In this document: one piece after another, positions 54,617 to 62,561 of the stretch
Layout of the letters: each line of letters opens with the position of its first letter
How positions within the stretch are numbered: position 1 is the stretch's first letter
NCBI GenBank assembly: GCA_041490445.1
Contig: JBGPTF010000006.1
Location: forward strand, 133,777-197,776
Reading direction: 5' to 3'
DNA: 64,000 nt
DNA from: JBGPTF01 sp041490445
GTDB taxonomy: Bacteria; Acidobacteriota; Terriglobia; Acidiferrales; UBA7541
The notes under the pieces: generated by a model
What the model saw: only the letters and a program-made list of their open reading frames with translations
The model's database searches: none
What the model was told of the DNA's origin: nothing
Made by a program: the position numbers and the translations under genes

Positions 54617-55761
54617 TGACGAATCTGCGCTTCCCGCGGCGGCTCCCGATGCGTATGCCGCTGCTGAAGCAGTTCATCATACAGAGCTAGATATTTCTCT
54701 GCCATCTGATCCGACGAAAAGCCCCTTTGAACCAACGCGCGCCCGTTCTCACCGAGCCGGCGGCGGAATGCACCGTCCGCCAGCATTCGAGATATCGCTG
54801 CGTGCAATCCTGCCACATCCTTCGTCTTCACAAGTAGCCCCGTCTGTTCCGGCAGTATCAACTGTGGTACTGCGCCGACTGGAGTGGCTACGACCGCCCG
54901 TCGGGCGGCAAGTGCCTCGAGGATTGTCAGCGGCATTCCCTCGGTCAGGGAAGGCTGCACCATGACATCGAGAGAGGCATAGACGCCGGGCAAGTCGTCA
55001 CGCCGCCCGAGGAAAATGACCTTCTGTTGGATTTTTAGATGACCTGCCCGAGCCGCCAGTTCTTCTCGGTCCGGGCCATCCCCGACAAACACGAAGACCG
55101 TCTCCGGGAAATCCTTCAGGACCAAACGAGCGGCTTCGAGAAAATCACGCCCGCCCTTTGCGCGGACCAGTCGCCCCACCATCCCCACAACGAATTGCCC
55201 GCACGGGATCGCTCCTTCGAGCGCCGGGCGCGCGTTGTCAAATTGAGCGAGGTCAATCCCGTTCGGGATCAGCGCAATCTTTTTGCGCTTCACTCCCAGT
55301 CTCCGCAGCGCCCTCACGACCCCTTCGGAAACGGCGGCGACTCGCGGAAAACGGCGTAAGACTAGGCGATCCAACACGGAATAGGTCCACAGCGGAAGAT
55401 TCTTGTCGGGCCAATTGTGGCACGTGGCGATCAGCGGCACGCCACAGTCCTTGGCCGCAAGATACCCGTAGAGGTCTGCCTTATAGCCGTGGGTGTGAAT
55501 CAAATCGATCGACTGGGCGTGGATGTAGTTCACAATCGCGCGGACCGCAGCGGAATCGACACGCCCGCGGCAAGGAATCAGTTCCGCAGAAAGGCCGAGT
55601 TGGCCTGCGTGTCGTGCGATTTCGATGTTGGGCTTGTGTGCGTTATGGAAGACTCCGATCCGGACCTGGCAGCCGCCTCTCTCCAGCGCGCGGGATAGAG
55701 TCAACAGCATGTTTTCGGCCCCGTAGTGCCCGGCGCTGCTGATGAGTTCCAAAACTCGCAT
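54613..55761 (-). CDS. Family 4 glycosyltransferase
   Basis: A 382-residue GT-B enzyme starting MRVLELISSAGHYGAENML. The donor half has VGMVGRLVRAKGGRDFLEA, FVFVGDGPDREELA and LTEGMPLTILEALAARRAVV. I chose the ATG at 55761 over one 30 codons upstream because it gives the normal N-terminus and starts after the deacetylase stop. It is third in the sigma-54-linked minus-strand operon. Confidence 0.88.
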   Translation of the reverse strand: MRVLELISSAGHYGAENMLLTLSRALERGGCQVRIGVFHNAHKPNIEIARHAGQLGLSAELIPCRGRVDSAAVRAIVNYIHAQSIDLIHTHGYKADLYGYLAAKDCGVPLIATCHNWPDKNLPLWTYSVLDRLVLRRFPRVAAVSEGVVRALRRLGVKRKKIALIPNGIDLAQFDNARPALEGAIPCGQFVVGMVGRLVRAKGGRDFLEAARLVLKDFPETVFVFVGDGPDREELAARAGHLKIQQKVIFLGRRDDLPGVYASLDVMVQPSLTEGMPLTILEALAARRAVVATPVGAVPQLILPEQTGLLVKTKDVAGLHAAISRMLADGAFRRRLGENGRALVQRGFSSDQMAEKYLALYDELLQQRHTHREPPREAQIRQ

Positions 55762-55805
55762 CGGGATTTTGCGCGGGCGTTGCTGTCGCAGTGAGCGGGC
55801 GCTTC

Positions 55806-56699
55806 TTACCGCATAGCATCCGGATCGTACCGGCCAGCCATGAGCCCCCAAAGGCGATGGTAAAGCCGGTCACCGAGCATTCGACGGGCTAGTTCCTTCG
55901 TCCCGTATTGGGCGCGGCGGAAAAGGCGTCCCGATGGACCGAGCGTGAGCAGGCGGCGAAACTCCGCAGCCTCCGTCGACCGCCTCATCATTAGGCGGCC
56001 ATAGAGCTGTACGCCGTCCCTCTGGCGCGACGTCATCCAGGCATTGGATGTGTACACGCGGCGATATCCCACCTGTGCACAAAGGTCCAGAAGGGCATCG
56101 TGCCAGCGTCCGTGTGGCAGTGAGATAGAGTCCGCGGCGATTCCGAGCCTGTCCTCCAGGGTCGCTTTAGACCGCTCGAGTTCCTGTCGCGCTTCGGCCA
56201 GCGGGCAGCGCGTGAGCGGGACGTGGGACCAGCCATGCGACGCCACGCTGTGGCCTAGAGTGATCAGTTCCCGCAACTGGGACCAACTCATAACCTCGTC
56301 ACGCACGCCAGTCCATCCAGCCGTGACAAAAAAGATCGCGCGCTGGGAGTACTTCTCCAGCAGCGGCAGCGCATAGTTGTAATTGGAAATGTGACCATCG
56401 TCAAACGTAATCAGCGTCGGTGGAATTTTTGTTGGCGAATTTTGTATAAGTTCCGAGAGAACACGAAGGTGATCTTCGAGCTGGCGTGCCGTCACTGCGT
56501 ACAGATAGCCCGAAGGCTCGACGCAAATCTCGTGATACGCCACGATGATTGAGTCGTCGGAAGAGGCCAGGGGTTCACCAGCGCCGTTCCGTGTTCTGTC
56601 GTCCGGCCGATCGTTCACGATCGCCCGCGCCGAGGAGCGCGTGGTGAATGGGCTATTTGGCAAGACCGGGCTCCCAAGGGCCGACCTCGAGCGTCTCAT
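55806..56699 (-). CDS. Polysaccharide deacetylase (NodB fold)
   Basis: Up to 297 residues. The NodB domain has IIVAYHEI, LITFDDGHISNYN, the HSVASHGWSH metal-binding region and LPHGRWHD. It lacks a signal peptide. The ATG at 56699 would overlap the preceding gene by 47 bp; a GTG at 56618 is an alternative that loses no conserved part. It is second in the operon after the XrtA-type deacetylase. Confidence 0.82.
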   Translation of the reverse strand: MRRSRSALGSPVLPNSPFTTRSSARAIVNDRPDDRTRNGAGEPLASSDDSIIVAYHEICVEPSGYLYAVTARQLEDHLRVLSELIQNSPTKIPPTLITFDDGHISNYNYALPLLEKYSQRAIFFVTAGWTGVRDEVMSWSQLRELITLGHSVASHGWSHVPLTRCPLAEARQELERSKATLEDRLGIAADSISLPHGRWHDALLDLCAQVGYRRVYTSNAWMTSRQRDGVQLYGRLMMRRSTEAAEFRRLLTLGPSGRLFRRAQYGTKELARRMLGDRLYHRLWGLMAGRYDPDAMR

Positions 56700-57678
56700 C
56701 GCGATTGCTCGAATCCGTGGTTAGGCTGTTTTTAACGGCGCCGCTCTGCTCCAGCACAGATCGGAAGGTACCGAAGGAATATTGTTCCAGCAGCTTCCGG
56801 ACGCGGCCCTGCATCTTTCCCAGATTTGTGTAATGACGAAATGTAGAGCGAGGCTTGGCTCGAATCCGCGGCTGATCCGGATCGAGCTCCCAGGGATGGA
56901 AATACACGACGACCGACTGTTGGTGCTTCGTGATCATCTGCCGGAACGCGAATTCATTGTAGCGGATCGGCAGGATGCGCAGATACCCGCCGCCTGCGGC
57001 CGGTAGTGTGAGGCCAGCGATCCTCACTGTCGCGGGAGGAAACTCTCGCAAGTTCTTCCCGTTACCGCAGCTCCAGGTGTACGGCAAGCGGTGCGCGCCC
57101 GGCACGCCATAGATGTCGTGCCGGATGGGAAAAATACTCGAATCGTACAAGAAGCCCATTTCCGCAAGAATATCGAGCGCCCACATGCACCGGTTCGTAA
57201 TCGTCCAGGAAGGTGCACGATAGCCAATGACTCGCGTGCCGCTCGCTTGCTCGATCACGTCTTTCGCCTGCTGCGTATCTTCGCGAAATTCCGCCGGCGT
57301 CAGACTGTAAACAGGACGGTGCCAGAAACTGTGGCAGGCGAGCTCATGTCCGCGCGCTTGTACTTCTCGAACCAGCGCGGGGAACTTCTTCGCAATCCAT
57401 CCAAGAAAGAAGAAAGTTGCCTTCGTCTCGTAGCGATCGAACAGATCCAACGCAACCCGCGTGCTCTCGACGACGCGGCATGGCCAGAAATCCCACGACT
57501 CCCGAGAGACGATTTCCGCGAAGGCCTCCACCTGGAAGTAGTCCTCCACATCCACGGTCATGATATGGCGCATGACCTTGGGCGCGGGCGAACCCGACGC
57601 AGATGCATGGCGGGTTTCAGATGAGGACTTTGGTTTCTGGTCAGGCAATTTCTTCTCCGTCGTCTCTTTCAAAAACAC
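56653..57678 (-). CDS. XrtA/PEP-CTERM-type polysaccharide deacetylase (DUF3473)
   Basis: A 341-residue deacetylase with the family hallmark MTVDVEDYFQVEAF, then FFFLGWIAKKFPALV, the metal-binding HELACHSFWHRP and the IGYRAPSWTIT segment. The C-terminal DUF3473 part has VVVYFHPWELDPDQPR. It is the first gene of a minus-strand operon, 153 bp downstream of a near-perfect sigma-54 promoter. An N-terminal extension of about 38 residues is rich in Lys and Ser. Its presence links the locus to XrtA-type EPS systems. Confidence 0.92.
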   Translation of the reverse strand: MFLKETTEKKLPDQKPKSSSETRHASASGSPAPKVMRHIMTVDVEDYFQVEAFAEIVSRESWDFWPCRVVESTRVALDLFDRYETKATFFFLGWIAKKFPALVREVQARGHELACHSFWHRPVYSLTPAEFREDTQQAKDVIEQASGTRVIGYRAPSWTITNRCMWALDILAEMGFLYDSSIFPIRHDIYGVPGAHRLPYTWSCGNGKNLREFPPATVRIAGLTLPAAGGGYLRILPIRYNEFAFRQMITKHQQSVVVYFHPWELDPDQPRIRAKPRSTFRHYTNLGKMQGRVRKLLEQYSFGTFRSVLEQSGAVKNSLTTDSSNRDETLEVGPWEPGLAK

Positions 57679-57831
57679 TAGCTCACGCAGGAATTTTTCT
57701 CGGAGTGTTCATGGGGTGTTAGGCTGTGGGCATGGGCCTTCGACAGGCTCATCACCCATGAATTCGAGGTATCCTCCCGCGACGAAAGTCCCTCCTCGGG
57801 CATTCCTTCGGCTGACCCAAATCATTCCATG

Positions 57832-57847
57832 AGCAAGCCTTGTGCCA
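57832..57847 (-). promoter_or_regulatory. Near-perfect sigma-54 promoter for the deacetylase/glycosyltransferase operon
   Basis: Minus-strand TGGCACAAGGCTTGCT matches the consensus TGGCAC-N5-TTGCW with GG-N10-GC spacing. The predicted start is near 57820, leaving a leader of about 140 nt. Palindrome copies lie 78 and 230 bp upstream. It is the best -24/-12 match in the window. Confidence 0.8.
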
Positions 57848-57924
57848 GCCGGGCTCAATACACTTCAAATTCTGGCTTGCTTCTCAAGGACTTACAACAA
57901 CTTGCAGCCTCTCAGTTTCCAAGG

Positions 57925-57940
57925 ATGAAAAGGATTGCAC
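57925..57940. repeat. Palindrome copy near the minus-strand operon promoter
   Basis: ATGAAA-AGGA-TTGCAC: a variant in which the second arm reads TTGCAC. It is 78 bp upstream of the -24 element at 57846. The 57679-58482 gap of 804 bp has no gene and holds two such copies. Confidence 0.55.
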
Positions 57941-58076
57941 ATTCCTAATCAGACCCTGCCATGCCAAGCTGCCCCCGGGAAGTTCGCAGGGACCAGTCTC
58001 CGATCGCGGGATGATTTGTCCATTTCCTCAGGAGGCAGGCCTGCGCGGGCAATTGGGCACCCAACGGTCCACGCTG

Positions 58077-58092
58077 GTGAAAAACTTTGCAC
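58077..58092. repeat. Second palindrome copy in the 57679-58482 gap
   Basis: GTGAAA-AACT-TTGCAC, followed by ATTTT, close in form to the copy at 57925, which is also followed by ATT. It could serve the minus-strand operon or the plus-strand gene at 58483. A GG-N10-GC match at 58192-58205 toward the latter is weak. Confidence 0.55.
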
Positions 58093-58482
58093 ATTTTCGA
58101 ATCGGGCAAAACCCAGCGAGTTGGCAAGGGTTCTCCAGCATCTCATTGATAATAAGATATTTAAGTCTAGGTTCTCCGCCGCGTAAAGACTGGGGGTTGG
58201 CATGCCTCACCAAACCTCTCGACGACCGCGCGGCTTTGGGGAGCGCACTTGTCTCGCTCTCTTAATAATTGGCAGAGAGAGAAGGTCCGACGTTGAGAGG
58301 ACGAATATGCCCGCGGCCATCCGAAGGAATACTCTCGCCAGCATCGATGATGCACCCGAGTTGATCCTGGCTTGTCATCCCGCTGCACAGATTTGGCAGC
58401 CATTCTTGTTTACATCGAAGCACCCGGGACGGTTCATTCCTCCGCCAGCTAGCAGGCGAAAGCGGTAAGCTAGCGTCATCCG

Positions 58483-60069
58483 ATGAAGATCATCTTGTTC
58501 ACAAGCCATTCTCCACGGATCGTGACCCGGCTCATCCAGCAGATCGAGCGGGAGGTACGGGATGTTCGCGTCCAGGCCGTCCTCTTTCAAACGCCGACGA
58601 GAGATATTCTTTCGGGCCGAAGACGTTCGCTTGTCGCGCGAATGATCCGTGGTAGCCTCGGAGCGCTCGGCACTCTGGCCCTGCGCTTCATCCATGCTTG
58701 TCCCGCGCGGCCCAACGGCCGGCTGAGATTGCGCCTCAAGGATCTCTCCGAATTCTGCCGCAAGCGGCAATGTTCCTTGCTCGTCGCGCGAAATCTTTCC
58801 TCTTATGAGGCGAAGCGCTTTGTCCGCGAACAAAATGCGAATCTCGGAATCATCTATGGCGTGCGGAGCGATGCGCCTGAACTGTTTGTCCTCCCGCCGG
58901 AAGGATCGATCGTTCTTGACCGGGGCGCATCCCGGGATGCAGGCGATACGACTCCGGCCGGGCTTGCCGAGATGTCCAAGGGGCAGTCACAAATCACGGT
59001 CAGCGTCCGCCGCTCCGTTGTTCCGCCAGATGGGGAAATGATTGCGAGTGCGACTCTTCCGATTGATCCGTACGATACCCTGCTCAGCCTCGAATTGAAA
59101 ACCCGGGTCCTGGGGAATGATCTGCTCGCCCAGGCGGTCGGCGAATTTGCGCGAGGAACTGTCCGGGAGAACCCACCGGCGAGAATCGAAGAGCAGGCGA
59201 CGCCAGTGCCACAGCTTCTGCAGAGCTATGAAGGGCGGGACAAATTTGCCAACCTTTTCTTCCGATCGATGCGTTGCTGGCCCGATTGGAAGCTGCTGCT
59301 CAAATGCGGTCTGTTTCTGCCGGTGACGATTGCGCGCAACTGGTATCGTCGCTTGCGCGGCCGGGCTCCCGTCATCATTCTCTACCACCACTTGGTTAGC
59401 GATCGGGCTCACTATCTGGGAATTCCAACCGAAATCTTCTACCGGCAGGTGGAATTCTTGCTTCGGCATTATCGAGTCGCGACGCTTGAGGAGGCCACTG
59501 CCGCGCTCCGTTCGGGAAAACTTCGGACACCAACGGTTGTGCTGACGTTCGACGACGGCTATCGAGAGAACTTCGTGAACCTGCGCGCCGTCACCGAACA
59601 GACCGGCGTTCCGGTCAGCCTCTTCATTTCCACGGACTATATGAACAGCCGCACGCCCTTCGGACATGACCAGAAACGTCTCGAATTCGACTTTCAGCCG
59701 CTCGACTGGGAACAGGTCGCAAAGTTGCAGCGCTCCGGTCTCGAAGTCGGCAGTCACACCCGCACTCACTTCGACTGTGGGTCCAATGATCCTGTCATTC
59801 TGGAACGAGAGATCGTGGGCTCGAAGAAGGAACTCGAGCAGCGGCTTGGCCTGCCGGTGAAGTTTTTCTCATTCCCCTGGGGACAGTCACGAAACATGTC
59901 GCCTGCAGCTGTCGAGATCGCGCGGTCGGCCTACGCGTTCGTCTTTTCCGCGTTTGGCGGCGAGAATTACCCAACCACGAATGAGGCCACCTGGCATCTC
60001 CTCCGCCGGAATCACTTCAACGATCTCTGGGAATTCGAGTTGGAGATTCAGGCAATCCTGCAGCGCTGA
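58483..60069 (+). CDS. Degenerate formyltransferase-like domain fused to a NodB deacetylase
   Basis: A 528-residue protein. Residues 1 to about 240 resemble the formyltransferase fold (MKIILFTSHSPRIVTRLIQQ, ANLGIIYGVRSDAPELFVL), but the catalytic Asn-x-His site is absent: the matching segment reads SIVLDRGASRD. The C-terminal NodB domain (about 310-528) has VIILYHHLV, TFDDGY (355-360) and SHTRTH (424-429) and should be active. The ATG at 58483 has no strong Shine-Dalgarno. The dead domain may bind the formylated sugar or a cofactor. Confidence 0.75.
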   Translation: MKIILFTSHSPRIVTRLIQQIEREVRDVRVQAVLFQTPTRDILSGRRRSLVARMIRGSLGALGTLALRFIHACPARPNGRLRLRLKDLSEFCRKRQCSLLVARNLSSYEAKRFVREQNANLGIIYGVRSDAPELFVLPPEGSIVLDRGASRDAGDTTPAGLAEMSKGQSQITVSVRRSVVPPDGEMIASATLPIDPYDTLLSLELKTRVLGNDLLAQAVGEFARGTVRENPPARIEEQATPVPQLLQSYEGRDKFANLFFRSMRCWPDWKLLLKCGLFLPVTIARNWYRRLRGRAPVIILYHHLVSDRAHYLGIPTEIFYRQVEFLLRHYRVATLEEATAALRSGKLRTPTVVLTFDDGYRENFVNLRAVTEQTGVPVSLFISTDYMNSRTPFGHDQKRLEFDFQPLDWEQVAKLQRSGLEVGSHTRTHFDCGSNDPVILEREIVGSKKELEQRLGLPVKFFSFPWGQSRNMSPAAVEIARSAYAFVFSAFGGENYPTTNEATWHLLRRNHFNDLWEFELEIQAILQR

Positions 60070-60159
60070 CCATGAAAGTCAGTGCGGACGACTCCTCGCG
60101 CGGCCAGCTTGGGTCGGATGGCTGTCCGCGAATGCCGTTCTTGATTCATCCGCTTTCCT

Positions 60160-62187
60160 TCACAGGCGATCCGGAGAACGGAACCACTCTGCCGAGGCGG
60201 GGACGTTCTCGCGGAGCCATTCGAACTCGCCCCACCACGCAGAATGCCGCGGAGCAGCGCGCACGGTGACGCGCACCAGCCAGTCCAATTTCAGGAAGGC
60301 TCGCAACTGCTCTTCCGTCAGGGAGAAGCCCATCGCTCCGAGGTATTGTTCCACGAGGGCGAGATCCTCTCTTGCCAGCCCCTCTTGCAACATCCGCCCA
60401 AGAATGCGCGGAGAGACGGCTTGTTCCTCTTCGGCGCGGCAGGAAATCACGGTATCCAGCAGGTCCAGCAGCGGCAGAGACTTGGGCTGCGCGCGATCCC
60501 AATCAATCACCCCTGTGATTCGCTCCGCCTTTGCATCAAAGAACAAATTACCCGGCCAATAGTCCCCGTGGCGGAATACAAGCGGCAAGCGCAGCCCGAC
60601 CAGGACCCGCATCAATTGTTGATTCAGCGCCTCGGCGGAAATCCCTGCGCGCTCTTCCATCGCTTGCAGGCCCTCGGCAATTATCGGACGCACATGCAGA
60701 TTCCACTCGGCCTTGCCCAAGACCAGGTCAGATCGCGCGGCCAGGTGCAGCCGAAGAAGGAAATTCAGTGCAAGCTTCTTGCATCGCGCCGCTTGAGAGC
60801 GATTGGTCATCATCCCGTGACCGGGAAGGCCGGGCAGTGCGTCTTGTACAAAGAATGGAGTTCTCTCCAGTTCTCCTTCGAGGAGCGGCCGGGGGATCTC
60901 AGGCCACTCGCCCGCACCAACGAGAGCTTCACGAGCTTTTCGAAGCGCCTCCTGTTCCTGCTGGGCGCGCTTTGTGCCGGCAGGGCTGAGAGGGATTCTT
61001 ACGATCACGTTTTGTGCCCGGGCGCTGAGTTTCATCTCGCAGGTCACAATTTCGCGGCGCGTAACGCGATATCGCACGCACGTGGCGCTCACCGTTGTTC
61101 GCGGTGAGACCGCGTTGGCGATGTATTCGCCCAGCCGGTCCACAAACGCACGCGGTCCGGGCTGGCGGCCGGCGATCCAGCAATGGCTCGGCGCGACCAG
61201 CGGCGTCAGTGCCGACTTGACACGCAAACGTAGTGACCCTGATTGTTCGGGGCTCTGTTCGGAGTAGTAGCACTCGATCGAACCCTTGACCGTCGGGTCC
61301 AGCAGCGCGCGGTACGATTTCGCATTCGGCATCGGAATCCAAGCGCGCGCCTGGCTGAGTCCGGCCGATCGAAGGAACGTGCGGTAACCCCGTAATGAAC
61401 GGGCGTGTCCGCTGCAAGATTCTGCCGGGGCCGCCTGCTCAGGATGGCTTGGGTCTCCGGATTCAGCCGCGCGCCCCAAAGGCATCCACTTCGCAATGGC
61501 GGCCTGAATTCTTTGCCATTCCCAGCGATTGGGAACCACCAGAACAAGCTGGCCCTCAGGCGTCAAGACACGAACCATTTCCTTGAGAAGAATCTCGCAG
61601 GTTTTTCCATCGCCTCCGGCAACCCGGTTAGGAGAGCGATCAGAATTGCACGCGTCGAGGACGACCAGATGAAATTGCCGCTCTGCAAATGGAAGCCGAG
61701 GTGTGTCCCCCGCGCGGAGCAATGTGAGGTTTGTCACACCGTCCTGTCGTGCCCGGGCTTGCGCGAATCGCAACCGGGACAGGCTCGGGTCGCACGCGAC
61801 TACATCAGCCACATGTTGCGCCAGACTGAACGCAGTCGCACCCCATCCACATTCCAGATTGAGAACGCGACATCCAGGAGGCAGGGCCGCAAGCGGCCAC
61901 CAACTCGCTTGACACGGGCTGACGGATTGTTCAAGCAATTCCAGGGGGTGGTCGACCAAACCGACCGCTCTCTCGAGGGCTCGCTGCCAGGAGTCGCGCT
62001 CACACTCCTCGAGCAGCTTCGCAATCCCGGGAAGGCCAACGTCCTCTCTCTGGTCACCAACAGCATCGGTCAGACAGGGGATTCCCTCAACGGTCGCGTA
62101 TTGGCGCCCACATGACGGGCATCGCAGAGCGCCTTTCTGCGCCTCAAGTACGCCCAAGCAATGCGGGCAGCGGAGATCAAGGTTCAC
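60160..62187 (-). CDS. Methyltransferase fused to an aminoglycoside-phosphotransferase-like kinase
   Basis: A 675-residue fusion. An N-terminal zinc ribbon (C7, C10, C23, C26; Trm112-like) leads into a class I methyltransferase domain (CRVLNLECGWGATAFSLAQ; LVLDACNSD). The C-terminal third is a kinase of the APH/choline-kinase fold with HGDYWPGN (540-547, catalytic Asp542) and the metal-binding DWD (563-565). It may methylate and phosphorylate a sugar or glycolipid, since both domains occur on small molecules. It is convergent with the formyltransferase-NodB gene. Confidence 0.82.
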   Translation of the reverse strand: MNLDLRCPHCLGVLEAQKGALRCPSCGRQYATVEGIPCLTDAVGDQREDVGLPGIAKLLEECERDSWQRALERAVGLVDHPLELLEQSVSPCQASWWPLAALPPGCRVLNLECGWGATAFSLAQHVADVVACDPSLSRLRFAQARARQDGVTNLTLLRAGDTPRLPFAERQFHLVVLDACNSDRSPNRVAGGDGKTCEILLKEMVRVLTPEGQLVLVVPNRWEWQRIQAAIAKWMPLGRAAESGDPSHPEQAAPAESCSGHARSLRGYRTFLRSAGLSQARAWIPMPNAKSYRALLDPTVKGSIECYYSEQSPEQSGSLRLRVKSALTPLVAPSHCWIAGRQPGPRAFVDRLGEYIANAVSPRTTVSATCVRYRVTRREIVTCEMKLSARAQNVIVRIPLSPAGTKRAQQEQEALRKAREALVGAGEWPEIPRPLLEGELERTPFFVQDALPGLPGHGMMTNRSQAARCKKLALNFLLRLHLAARSDLVLGKAEWNLHVRPIIAEGLQAMEERAGISAEALNQQLMRVLVGLRLPLVFRHGDYWPGNLFFDAKAERITGVIDWDRAQPKSLPLLDLLDTVISCRAEEEQAVSPRILGRMLQEGLAREDLALVEQYLGAMGFSLTEEQLRAFLKLDWLVRVTVRAAPRHSAWWGEFEWLRENVPASAEWFRSPDRL

Positions 62188-62344
62188 TTTCCGATTCCTT
62201 CTATCCTGGGCCTCTGCGACCCCATTGGCATACCGCTCAGTTCGCTAGCACAGAGCATTCTCGTCAGCGGGGACCTCTTGTCCTGACCCCAGCCCTCAGT
62301 CTAGCGGCAGACCACGTTAGAGGAATGAGTTCGTTTTGCCCCGG

Positions 62345-62460
62345 TGCGTGGGATACACGGACACCGGAACGGCCTTGAGCCCCAAGGATTTGTAAGTCTG
62401 GACCGACGCCGAGTTCCCAGCGCTTGAGCCTAGCGTGTCCCAACATTCCGTTGCCACGCA
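62345..62460 (-). other. Degenerate tRNA-Leu-like sequence
   Basis: On the minus strand a 116-nt stretch has a perfect 7-bp acceptor-like pair (TGCGTGG and CCACGCA at its ends), a tRNA-Leu-like segment GGGACACGCTAGG and an anticodon-like loop CTCAAGC (anticodon CAA). The T-arm is degenerate, the length exceeds a normal tRNA-Leu by about 30 nt, and no CCA end is encoded. It may be a decayed tRNA or chance resemblance. The rest of 62188-62561 contains only a hairpin at 62484. Confidence 0.2.
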
Positions 62461-62483
62461 TGTCCTATAGTTTGTCCACAAGT

Positions 62484-62500
62484 ACAGGGTTGATCCCTGT
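62484..62500. repeat. Hairpin upstream of the ASH lipoprotein gene
   Basis: ACAGGG-TTGAT-CCCTGT, a perfect 6-bp stem with a 5-nt loop, 62 bp before the ATG. It could be part of a 5' leader structure. It does not show the conserved core of a GEMM c-di-GMP riboswitch. Confidence 0.35.
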
Positions 62501-62561
62501 CCGTAATTTAGCCTCTCCACCAGTGGTCGCGTCGCACGACCGCACGTTAGCCTGTTCGCGT

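Noticed and set aside
58191..58206. GG-N10-GC match toward the gene at 58483
   Set aside because: The -12 part (CATGCC) is poor. Kept only as a note beside the palindrome at 58077.
62462..62560. Possible GEMM c-di-GMP riboswitch before the ASH lipoprotein
   Set aside because: A hairpin is present, but the conserved riboswitch core and tetraloop/receptor were not found.
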